From Paragonimus skrjabini miyazakii (taxonomy: Eukaryota > Platyhelminthes > Trematoda > Plagiorchiida > Troglotrematidae), in NCBI GenBank assembly GCA_014338405.1, contig JTDE01001558.1:49129-113128 (forward strand): a DNA stretch of 64,000 nucleotides, read 5' to 3'. The notes beneath the pieces are model-generated. The model had not been told where the DNA came from. It was given only the letters and a program-made list of their open reading frames with translations, and made no database searches. Below, piece by piece: positions 28,061 to 39,700 of the stretch. A program made the position numbers and the translations under genes. Each line of letters starts with the position of its first letter. The first letter of the stretch is position 1.

Positions 28061-31000
28061 TTGTGTGTTTTCTAACTGATGAACCAGTGTATCAAAAAGA
28101 GCTCTATTGTATACACGTTTGCCGAAAGCCTTCAATTTGCGTTTATTTCATGCCTGTTCATACTGCTCGGAAGGCTTGAGAAAGGCACCTGATTGGGAAA
28201 TGCACATTATATTACAGAACGCAAGTGAGCTAATTCTCTCCAGCAAACAGGTCACACCTAAAATTCTGTATTAATTATGGTCCATAATTTTATTGATCTG
28301 ACTACGTTTAGGGGAAACCAAATGGATGTGGTCCGGTTCAAAGTCAGTGATATTTAGGTGCACGCTCGATCCTTCAACAATCAAGGAGATACCAACTGAG
28401 AAACAGCTTATTGTAACACTGCTAATTTCCCGATACTTTATAGCCACAAACTAAGATGTTCTTCTATGTGTATACAGCAAAAGGAGGTAGTTCTGAACAT
28501 CCACATGTGTCGTTAAGGTGGATCATGATTACAAATGAGCTGATTAATAAAATCTATAGTTTCTTACGAATAAACATCGCTAGACGGTCACCGCACACTC
28601 TGGGAATACTCAGCTCTGTTCCTAACCTTGGCCAAATGCACGAAATCTAGTTAATCGAAAACCAGAACAGTGTCAATTAAACACTTACACTACTTAATTC
28701 TTGGAGAACAGCATTAATCTTAGTGTTCCGGAACTCCTAGTAAATGTATATATTTACTTGTATCTCTAAAACACAGGTTTAACAGTTGAACCTGGTGGAG
28801 GTCAAACCCTCAGATTGAAAATTAGTATGGCGGCGATGAAGGAAAACTAGTACATACACCACATAATATCACAACCTCTGACATCATGGATAACATGCAG
28901 CGGAATGGTACCGTCGAAGGGATAGTACCGCGACGTTAACCTCGAATGACAGTGAAATTGAATATATATGAAACACACTATCGGTAACTGATGCACATAG
29001 TCTGCAGAAATTAGAAACTCATTCCTGTCGGTCACAAAATAAACTGGGCTTAACTCTCGTTTTTACAATGATTGTGCCAAATGCTCTAACGCTTCACCTA
29101 GTCCTCGAAAGCAGAAGAGGTGTAATGGTGGTAGGCTTTAGACTCCTATGCAGGCAACATGGATTGGTCTTTCCGAAAAATATTTTGTTAGGTAAGTGGT
29201 TCATAATGCGAGTGATTTTCTAACCATAGAACGATTTCGTCTCACCTCAAAAATATACGCTAGAAAAGTGATCATATCTACATCGGCCCGCTAGCGCGAT
29301 AGATCCAGCGAGAACGAATGTCAGCGTCTGATTTGTACGATTCATTGCTTGTGTGAACGTTATAGTCTTGAGGCGTTGTTTTGACCCCCAGACGTGTTGA
29401 CACCATAGGTTACTGACTGAACAAAACTGATTATGCTGTTGACATTTGTAGTGAAATGTAGTTGGTTTGCGTGAATTGGCCGATCAAATTTGATAAACAC
29501 GTGCTAAATAAGATTTTCATTGACTTTTTGCACTTCCACAATAACATGGATTACATTCTCTTTTGAATGAACCGTAATCTGGGACATTCTGTTACAGTGC
29601 CGTTGATTATAATGTTCCAGTGATGTGGCAAGGTAGTTGTTTGACCTATATAGTGTTATACTGTCTTAAATAAAATAGAGGAGTCATCATGCCATAATTT
29701 GACTTTTGATAAGAACGTCAACGTTGACAGACATGCGCAGTACTCATTATTCACTATTATAAACAACAGCACTAAAACAGATAATCACTTTAACATACAG
29801 CGGGTTAATCACTGCAACATGACAACTGGCACAAACTGACTGAAACAATCATTTCCTAGACTCGAAATTCAGACTGTATTGGAAAATCCGATACTAGTCT
29901 AGTTGTATTATGTACATATTGTATGTTTGGATGAGACATGATGCTCCCGTAAACTTTCGTAGCAAAATATCATTCATCAAGCTTAAATTTGTCCAGGGAG
30001 TCGGCTTAATGAAATTCTGTTATAAGTTGACCTAGTGGGACAGTAACCTTGGTTCCTTGGTGTCACTCATACGCGAAAAAGACTGCTTGGTTGCACAAGA
30101 TAATTCGACTGCCTTATGTGAAATCAGTCGCACGGTGGCCAGTAAGCTTGCGTACTGGACATCACTAACGAGAAAACACTGAAAATTTATTGTGAATGCA
30201 ACAGCTCCGAGTAATGCCTCACTGATGCTGACTGAAATCACCCATTACACAAGTCAGTAAGATTGATCCATTAACCGCGGTGTTGATATTGTTGTTTGTA
30301 AAAAGCCTACATAATTGCACCAAATATGTAGGCCAGGTCATTCTTCATTTATACGTTTTCATTTTCAAATGAACTGTTGAATTCTAGGCTCACAGCGTCG
30401 GTACCTATTTGTCTTCGTGTTTTTCATTACGTCCAGAAAGAATACCTGCGACACTTTAGCGTGGCATATCTATTGTTTACTTCTTTATCAACAGTTCATT
30501 GGATCGAGCATCCCAGTTGTTGTGTAGCTGCATAGGACTTTGTGTGTTACATCTATCATATTGCCTTTGCACGTTTGGAGCAGTCAGCAACATACCGACA
30601 ATCATATATTCTCGTCGTTTTTCACTCACAGTTTTGAGTTGTGACATATTTTATTGTGAGCTAATTCTCACCGACACATATTGACGTCGTATAAAACTGG
30701 ACTGAATGTCATGTTATTTACGTGAGCATTTCAATCACGGATTTATTTCAGTAAAATGATTTGCCACATGCGTAAAATCGGTAAGGATCAGACACGTCGT
30801 TAACATCAAATCGATTTTTCGTCAGTTAGTTCTGAAGGCTGGACAAGCATTAATTATGTCCTGGGAACTAAATAAAAACTCCATATATAATTAAATGGAT
30901 CCAAATTTTCTGTGAAAATGTGTGACAAACCCACATCTGGCCTCATTCCGGAAACAAAACCTAAACATGTGTTCTCCGTCTGAAAAGGAATACGCTGGTA

Positions 31001-31067
31001 GTACACTAAGCTGGGGTTGTATGATGGAGAATGCAACCAGGATTTCATTTAAAGTCCTTCAGGGAGA
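28061..31067. other. Intron sequence, nothing firmly recognised
   Basis: The first few hundred bases could hold eroded upstream parts of the neighbouring Penelope element, but no motif could be read. The rest shows only short random frames. Confidence 0.45.
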
Positions 31068-31150
31068 CATGAGAACGACAAAGCAGCGAACAAGACTTGT
31101 TTTCTGTGTTTGATCATCAGGCTAATTACAACACAATAAATATGAGAACA
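31068..31150 (+). repeat. Left arm of 83-bp inverted repeat
   Basis: The reverse complement of this segment matches 32183-32265 at 76 of 83 positions, without gaps. Matching begins and ends sharply. Together the arms bracket a Penelope fragment and a SINE copy. Confidence 0.9.
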
Positions 31151-31249
31151 GTAGCTGGGGTGAGTCGGAAAATGGTCAATAGAGGTTATGGACAGCGTGT
31201 TTGTTATCAGTTACGGAATCACTGTTCCAAATCGTGGGCTTCATTAGTT

Positions 31250-31860
31250 GTGGGTCAAGGGAGATTAAATGTCCGCACGAACGTCTTCTGGGTATAGAGG
31301 TCAGGGTTGCGGTATCGGATACTAATGGCCTCGGCAGCGGTTAGCATTCGGAATTTCACCATTTTTGATCTATTTCTCGGCACTCGGTAGACAATTTGAA
31401 AAGCGTCCTTCCTATTTACAGAATGATTAGAGTCGGTCAAATGAGCAACAATCGAGCTTGAAACCGTTTTAACCACACCATTATTCAATCACGTAGGATG
31501 CTGTTCACGCACTCTGTCGGACAGTCGCCTTGTAGTACGACCAATGTATGATGCTCGACACGAGCAAACAAATGAGTACACACAACAGCTGGTTGTAGAA
31601 CATGGAAGTTTGCCTTTGAGTTATGACATCATAATGGGTGTTGAACGGAATCTCACGCACAGCTGAGCGACAGCATAGGTTGTTTCGACTGACATTTTGA
31701 GCTTTCTTGAGATGACTTCGGCCATGGGAAGGAAGACTAATAAACGCAAGTTTCTTATTCACAGAAGGTGACTTAAATTTTGATTCAACCGCCTGCATCG
31801 CCTTCTTAATGAAACGCATTGGGTGGAAATTCGATTTGAGTTAACAGACAGTAACCGTCT
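31250..31860 (-). mobile_element. Penelope-like element fragment (connector plus GIY-YIG)
   Basis: The minus strand first gives NKKLAFISLP, the KK.VFI.LP connector, then a weak nuclease start (SYIGRTTRRLSDRVRE in mixed frames). The tail follows as SSIVAHLTDSNHSVN, AFQIVYRVPRNRSKM and RMLTAAEAISIRY, with the conserved Glu in AEA. Stops separate the pieces. It belongs to the same broad family as the copy at 27130-28060 but is clearly diverged from it (TDSNHSVN here, DDRHHIFK there), so the two are independent or old insertions. It lies antisense to the host gene, between two inverted repeat arms. Confidence 0.8.
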
Positions 31861-31874
31861 CCAATCGAGACGAT

Positions 31875-32158
31875 CGGGCAACCTGATCATTACTCACAAG
31901 CGAAAGTGGTTGAGCGTTCACATATGATAATTCTGTCGTGCCCAACGTGAGGTCGATGGCGCAGTGGTAAATATGGTTGCCTCATGGACAGCGTGTCCGT
32001 GGTTTAAGTCCCGGCAGTGGCGAGAATATGCACTACTGACGAGCTCTAATGAGAGCGAAACTCGAGTCTAGTGCTTCTTTTCGAAAGGGACTGACTGGAA
32101 AGTCAATGGGAATGCGACAACTGCGATCAGTTGTGGGTATTGTTCAATATATATGGAA
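31875..32158 (+). mobile_element. tRNA-promoter SINE, copy 1 (best preserved)
   Basis: Box A TGGCGCAGTGGT at 31957-31968 and box B GGTTTAAGTCC at 32001-32011 lie 32 bases apart, as in a tRNA-type RNA polymerase III promoter. Similarity to the copies at 48536 and 49085 extends about 80 bases upstream of box A and about 150 bases beyond box B, ending near TGTTCAATATATAT. The tail carries GTGCTTCTTTTCGAAAGG, shared in diverged form by all copies. Confidence 0.75.
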
Positions 32159-32182
32159 AACCAAGATCATCTACTATTGATC

Positions 32183-32265
32183 TGTTTTCATATTTATTGT
32201 ATAGTAATTAGCCTGATTATCAAATATAGAAAACAAGTCTTGTTCGCTACTTTGTCGTTCTCATG
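32183..32265 (-). repeat. Right arm of 83-bp inverted repeat
   Basis: Inverted partner of 31068-31150, 7 mismatches in 83. Penelope-like elements are known to carry terminal repeats that may be direct or inverted, so the pair may mark element ends. It may equally be two insertions of another short repeat. Confidence 0.9.
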
Positions 32266-35200
32266 AATTCGTTGGGTATTTTCGAGCGAACTAAACACTC
32301 CAAGGACCTTCAGGAAGAGACTGAGTTTGACAAACCAGTAGCAACTAGAAGCATCGAAAACAACCTACCCGTAGTTCTGAAATAGTCCGCCATATCGACC
32401 AGGAAACATGGTGAGAAAACAAGAATTTACTTGTCTTCAGTAGAAATACTATCTGCACAACTGTGACTGGCTGCGTTCATTGTGTCTAACTAATTTCAGC
32501 GGTATCCATCACATTCCATTCGCAACAACAACAACAACAAACGGATGACAATTTCTTTTTATATCAGATATTTATAACAGTGTGTTACATCATTCTGTAG
32601 GGGAAAACATTCGTTGTGTAGAACACTGTTCTGTTCACGCTTCATACAAAAGTAAGAGCATCCCAGAACACTACAACTCTTCTCCACCTAACGAATAAGG
32701 GTTTATCGCAACCTGTGCAAACTTCCTGCAATTGACACATCAGAGTATCGTCCGTGGGTTTGATTTAATTCAGGGTATAGCGTTTAGAGCCATCAATCTT
32801 CGGATGAATGTGAAAGTACTTTTTGTATTATGAATGTGCTGTGTAGGGTCATGCATTCATTGGTTTCTGCATTAGGATTGAAATTTTTTGACAACTTCGG
32901 TTTTTACATTTAATTTACCAGTAACTTGCTTTTTCACCTACGGTGGTGTCTTAATTTGGCACCATAACCAACCGTTTCATTGGGTCCACACCACAATGTT
33001 GTTCCCACAGTTCAGAAGGTAGTAAAATTGATTAACTGACGAATACCGTATATTGTAATTTGACAAGTTGCATAGTACACTTAGATGTCTGAAATGAGGG
33101 TAAGATAGTTGCAAAGTCTGGTTAGATTTTTGACATTTAGTTTAGCTTGTGATTGATCACAGCAACTAGAATCTTTACTCGAAAAAATATATTGGTTAAT
33201 TCCTCAGTGCTGTTTGGTGTCGTTCAAACAAGTTAAATAGAGAAAGTGGTCTGGTCGATCAGTCTGTCCACAAAGACGAGCCCAGCGGGCGATTTAGCAC
33301 TCTCCTTAATGTGAAAATCATCTATCAGCCTCCACTAAATATTGGTGAGCAACCAGACGACTTAAGTCGAGTGAAGCCCTGGAAAAGTTGGATCAGCCGA
33401 AACCAACGAAGCCGAGTATGCAGTTTGCTAGTAAAGGCGTGTCAATCAAATATGGATGTGATATCCGGGCGGTTGTTTTGTGATTACGCAAATGAACGCG
33501 TGGTTGAAGTTCACTTTTCAAAGATGATTGGGTAGTAAGTATATTGATAACAAATCTTTTCTGGGCCAGGATATCCAGACAGTAACCAATCATGATTTAA
33601 TATATTACGTGACAGGAAGTCTTTAATCGGTCTGAAATAGGAAAATTTCAAGTTCATTTCGCCAATCAGTTGGTTTGTTCCGAGTAGACTCTTCGAGATG
33701 AAATTAAAATCACTAAACATGGTAACCTTAACCATGGAACTGAACAACAAGAGATCCTTTGGTTTTGTTAAATGTAATTTTTGCGTTTGAGAAACCAGCG
33801 CATGCTGGACATATGCGGCTGTACGTTCAACATACTCAGTTAGATGTAAATAGTTTTATAATGGTCAGTGTACAGTGAAACTACGTTATCTATTGACGAC
33901 TGTCTTTTGGTTTTCGGAGCAAGTACGGTCGAGCTACTCAAAAATACACATTACTAAGCAATGTTGTTTAAAACGTCACCATTGTCAATTCGCGAATAAA
34001 TTCCAGTATGGGATTTGCAACGAAGTGAAACAATATGAGCGTGGACATTCACTCGACATAACGCATCAATTTAGAGAGGCCGTTTAATTTCAGTGACTGA
34101 TCTGAATTCAAGAGCATTCTGTAAAATGCCAAGACATTAGACAAACCGTTATCAGTAACTTCTAGAATGATGTGTCTCAATCGACGTTTCCCACTGAAAA
34201 CCCCCAAAAGACAAAGAGCAGCACAAACATATGTTTATATGCGTATGGTCTACTTCTTACAACGATCGATTGTAAGCAGGCAAATGTCATGATATACAAA
34301 GTAGATTGGTTAACCACAGACATTATACCTGCAGACAACTAGAAAACAAATGTTTTTTTCTGAAAAGAAGCTTATTCACTTATGATTTATTTGTGAAATC
34401 CAATGGGCTCGAAAATTCATTAACTTCGAGTCCAGTGAGAAAAAAGGAAAATTTGAATTACATTTAGGCAAAAAAGTACGATTTCATTTTTTAGCTTGAA
34501 TTCAAATAAGATACTATTTTTACTAAGTAAATTATATTCAAAATCCTTGCCTTTGATCAAAAGTGTTGTTGTTTTTATTTTGTGTTTGTGTAAATTAGTC
34601 ATTCTAGCTGCGTATTCATATAGGTTCCAAATGAGTCCGCAGCTGTTTTAGTGATTTGTGCATTCACTATTCCTGAACTTGTTAAACTGACTCTTGGTTT
34701 ATTGTGACACCTCATATCAAGACGGATGGTAAGTTCATCGCAGAAATATAACAGTTACTTGTAATGCTTCTTGATGCTTATACTCGAACCGACACTCCAA
34801 GATCGGTTTCGTCCTTGTTCGAACTCGTCATGTAAAGATATCCTGAATTGGGGATTAAACCTATCACTTTTTTCATTACGAGTCAACACTCGCCAGTTTT
34901 ATGAAGGTCGCTTGTGATAAGGAGTTCAATGTTTATTTAAGTTATAGTTTGTTCACATTTCACCAGTGTGGATAAACAACGTCCACCTCGCACTGCCATT
35001 TTTGTACTAGCTACTGCAGCAAAGGTTAAAAATTTCTCGAAATATGTCCATCCACAATAGCGAGGTGAAAAACTAAGCTATAACTCAAATAAATAACAGT
35101 TGCTTATTGATGCAGAACATGTAATCATATTGTTTGTTCTCTTTGTCAGACTCTGAATCTCATGAAAGTTCTAAACTATACCAAATTCTGAACTACACAA

Positions 35201-36619
35201 GATTGTTAATCAAATGCGTTAGTTAGTTTTAACTGTAGTACCGAGCTACTTGAAAAATAATGACAAGGATGTCACCCGCGTTACTGACGGCAACAACAAC
35301 TGGAACAGCAGCTTGATCTGATATTACACAATTGTTGGTAATGCTGATTTGTAAATTATCGATCGGTGAACACGCAGTTAGAAATCAGTTTGCATTTTTT
35401 CATCGGATCTAACGAAACTTATACTGTCTTGGCATTTTTTGACTCGTAAGTTAAGTGTGAACCGAAGACGGTTGTACACCCAGTAATCCCCCTAAGTTGA
35501 CTACTATCACACATCGTGGTATGTGCAGTGGGTAGTTTTACGCAGTATGTCCTTAACATAAACTCCATACAAATGCTCAGTTCTTTTACATCTATAAGAA
35601 ACAACAGTGATTTTGTTTCAATTAAGATAGAAGCTGCTGTAATTGTATGAGATTTACAATGGTGAGCATAAATGATATTCCGAAAGTTATTTTGGTATCA
35701 CCACAAAGAAACTGTTAGTGCAAAGTAGAAACTCATCTAAGTTGTGTTTTTGTTCGCGTTGAAATTCTATAGACTATGCAAAATCAGTCTGAAATTTCAG
35801 TCAACGTAAGTGTAGCACCCGCGTAAATTCGAAACTGATTATGCCAGTCTGATATAAGGTATGCTGATCCATCCCCATAACGAAGTATGAGAGGTGTAGT
35901 ATTCTAGTATTTGGTTAGGTAAAAATAATTTGTTGAGATGTCGCAAAACAGATGAAACTGTCCAAATCCACAGTGTAGCAATTCAATGTCGCAGCTCATG
36001 CGTTTTATACACGGAAATAAAGCAGTCGATCAAGATTACGCTTAGTCCAAACTCTATGGAGATTGCTAGTGGAGACCTGAAATAGTGTGTTGGGTATGAC
36101 CGATGTTCAAGAGGATGTAAAGGTCAGTTTATCGAGGGTAATCTTCTGCAGAAACTTATAGAACTAGTTATTTCTAATAAGCTGAAGATACAGGTAAATT
36201 CATCAACTGACAGCTCATCATTGAGCTCAAAGAGGTTTAAAAGTAGTTGTAAATGAATCATGGTCAGAAGAATGAAAACAATTGTTCGGTTATAAGAAAA
36301 TTTTTATTTGTGGACCAGTTGATATTTGAACTAATGGCACAACTGAAAAAGAGAACCAAAATGTCTCCAATGATGAAATCAGTAGTCGATAATCTGGGAA
36401 CATTGTACATTGTAACAGATAGCTCACATAGGCACTTCGGAAAGTTATGCGGCATGCACGCTCCTGTTTGATCTCAGGTTCGCATGATTATTTTCCATTG
36501 CTTCATCACAACCTACCGGAGTGACGAAATGCAAAACAATTTGTAAAACATTCACTTGGTTGCTGCACATACGGACATTCTGCTTTCTAACCCATTTGTG
36601 AATAATTGGTCTCGGTTAG
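32266..36619. other. Intron sequence, no gene seen
   Basis: Last part of the 22-kb intron. A (CAA)6 microsatellite lies at 32523-32540. No coding or RNA feature could be supported. Confidence 0.5.
32523..32540. repeat. (CAA)6 microsatellite
   Basis: Six perfect CAA units. Confidence 0.9.
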
Positions 36620-36792
36620 CTAGACGAGTGTGCGAAAGTGTGTTGAGTTTTCGTGAGGTATATATGGCGAGTGCTTCAGGAGAGCGGTTGGAACGTATGT
36701 TGTGCGAGACCTTGAAAGCTCATTCATGTAGCAGTTCAGTTACTCTGTTTAGTAACACTCTGAAATGCCCCTACAACGTTTTATATGCTAAC
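36620..36792 (+). CDS. Exon: second half of lectin domain 1 (EVA1C-like)
   Basis: The frame gives RRVCESVLSF, then GERLERMLCETLKAHSC, then LFSNTLKCPYNVLYANV. This fits the back half of a SUEL lectin: cysteine 4 (RVC), the C5...C6 pair (MLC, HSC), cysteine 7 followed by Pro (KCP), and the last strand. The acceptor is strong: a TTCTAAC branch site and no AG for about 78 bases before TTAG at 36619, leaving two spare bases (phase 1). The 3' border is a problem. In frame, a TGA at 36796-36798 falls exactly where cysteine 8 aligns with domain 2. Donors before it are GTCTGA at 36793 (phase 0, pairs with acceptor 43902) or GTAACA at 36752 (phase 1, pairs with 43891 but drops cysteine 7). Confidence 0.6.
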
Positions 36793-36799
36793 GTCTGAA

Positions 36800-39700
36800 G
36801 CAAATTTTACATCTGGTAATCTTAAAATCATCTGTTAGTAATTTTGCACCTGTCGACATTGTAGTGGTCAGCAGTTGTGCGGCATTGTTCGGGCTACTAA
36901 CTACAACTCTGAGTCTGATTGCTTTTTATGTAGACCAGTTTTTTAGGTCATTCGATCTGAACCCGACGCCATTATCATGAGGCGTACATCTAATTAAATG
37001 ATTTAGGACGCATCTCTTCTAATGGCGTAGTTCATTCATACTTTCCGTACACCTACATGCCTTAAAGTTGGTGCTTACAGTTATGAATATACGTTTTTTT
37101 GTAATACCCATATCCCTTGGATAGTTTCAACTGTCACATACCTTAAAAAGACAGACAGAGATTGTAACTAGCTTCCTGTATCCAGCAACCCTACAGGTAT
37201 ATTCACAGAATAAACTACCGGAAGAGTGCATTTACACCAGAGGTACAAAGAGAAACCACACAATCGTTCATTGCTGCATCGTCTTCGGGTAAGCGATGGC
37301 AGCAGAATCTCAGAAAGCCAACATTCTTACATACACTCCGAGCGAATTATGTAGGTCTGTACTGAAAGGATATCGACATTCGGTAATGACCTCACGAACC
37401 ATCTGAAAAGTAGATTGCTAATCCGTTTTGTTTACCGTTCATGCGAGCAAATGAAACAACTAATTGAACTGTCAGGAGAAGTAATACATGCACATGAAGT
37501 AGTTAATTTTGGGAAATTAATAAATCTTAGGTAGAAACTTTTCGTGCAAGATTATTATCATAGCATTTTATAAGTACGTTTTCTAGTTACCACTTGAATA
37601 GACGGTTTCCTTACCGCAATCCAATATTTCATTACCCTATTGTAGTCTGTACAAAACATTTGCCATGGTATGAATACGTGCGATGTCATCTTTAAACTCA
37701 GTGAACAGAAAGACCTACACGAATGTCCGTATCGTATGACAGTCGCGGTGAATTACACATGCTTGCCAGGTATGTGATTATTGTTTCTATCCTGTTTTGT
37801 TCCTAGAAGAATAAACATATTGACATCGATGTTTGTTTTTGTTAGCACGTCGTTCTTTTGTGATGATGGTTCTGGTGATGAAACTGTCTTGTTTACAGCT
37901 GTGTTAAAATGTGATGTGGTTTTTCGGGGCATAACAAATGCATACTTCATTTAAGATGACCAAACGAAACGGAAATCTTTAAATTTCACGCATAATCGTT
38001 AGAATTTTTAATCGTGAAATGGATTGGAGTCATACGCAAGGTAGCACAATTGACACTGAAATTAGCCTTTAGCATTTGCGTAGTACATTTCGTGTTCGAA
38101 CGGTTTATTCCTCAATTTACGATGCTATATATAATCACTGAACTTGAGGTTCGAGATGGCAGTTTTGTTTAGCAGTTCGCCAACATCCTTCAAATGGAAA
38201 CATACGAAAAACTCGATTCTTATATCTCTTCTTAAGTTCATATTGTTATTGTTAGGTCAGGTTATGCTAACAAAACATTCCTCTAGTTTTCCCAAGTTAG
38301 CAAATCAAAAAGCCCAACTATATTTTGTCGGGAAATTAGAGGTTTAGCCATGTAAAACGTTTACTTCAATTTCTGTGTTGATGAAGGTAGAGATAACTAA
38401 CCTGAACTGTTATTTAGGTGACTACAAACTACTAATATGTTACCCTGACTTAAAGTCTGGCCTTTTCACGAACCCAATCCGTACAGATTCTCACTGTCTC
38501 CATTGTAAAAAGAAGCCCCTGTATTGGGGGAGAAAATAAAAATTTACAAATCCCGATAGCTCAGACTTGTTTATAGAAAACAACCGTTGAGTATAAGTAA
38601 CCAGCTGAGGGCCACACTATCAGCAATTTGTGCCAGATCCCACTTATTACAAACGTGGTGTCTAGACGTCTATGAAGATTCCATCCAGACTGTAATAAAT
38701 GGGACAGAGACAATAATGAAGAATGACCCTTTGCAGATTGCACATAAGTTACGTGGTCATCAATAATCCCATAGATCATAAACTATTTTCAATAGCTGAT
38801 ATTTTAACAGAAAACCAAAGAATTTTTTAACCGTTTCAGTTCCTAAGATTTCTCTAAAAGTTTATTTGGTTTATGTGTAAATGCTAACATACATTTGATA
38901 TGAGAGAAAGTGTAAAGTTTGATTTGAACTAAGAATGTGTTTTTACTGTTCAGAAGAACAATTAAGTTGGGCTCATTTTACAGCTTTATGTGGTCCGTTT
39001 CGGGAGACCACTCAACATACCGCTTGTGACATTCCAAAAAACATACAAGAGATACACATTGGACACTGAATAAACATTTGAAATCACTAGCTTAAGACGC
39101 TGATGACAAGTGAATCCGAATGGCTCCGGGGTGACACTGCTCAGCTGTGTAACTTACTTGGAATTCGTCTTAACCTGTCAATCAAAATTTAGAAAACTGC
39201 AAGCGATATGATTAAAGATGTGACTTCTTGCACCAATGCGTAAACACATAGTCAAACACTCCTGGATCCTTTCCAATAGCTCGCTTATGACTGTTAATGT
39301 AACCTATGTGAGAACAATAAGCAAGGGGTTCAATTTGGAATGACGACGACGTCTAGACAAACCATTCATGAGGTGCGGCAACAATATCAGACTGTTAGCA
39401 AACGCTTCACATACCCTGGTCTCAGATGGCACATTGTACAACATCTAACAGTCGGCAAATAATAACGTTGCTGATACTGTTGATCTTGTACGATTTTCGG
39501 CTGAAACAGGAGTATTCTCTGCAGTCTAATTAATTTTAAATTAAATATTCCTTCCAAGAATATTTTAGGTTGTTCATTTTTGGCTAAGCTTATCTTGAGT
39601 ATGCTACAACTTATCGAGCATTGTGGCGTGTCGTGCTTATTAAACAACAGCCTCTGATCTTGCACTATAACAAAGCAAAGCAACGAAACTGTTTTCATTG

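Noticed and set aside
36796..36798. UGA read as selenocysteine
   Set aside because: A lectin disulfide cysteine is not a known selenocysteine site and no SECIS structure was recognised; kept only as something to test.
36855..36950. Fifth SINE copy (GTAGTGGTCAGC, then AACTCTGAGTCTGATTGC)
   Set aside because: Only short islands of similarity and no leader or terminus; could be coincidence.
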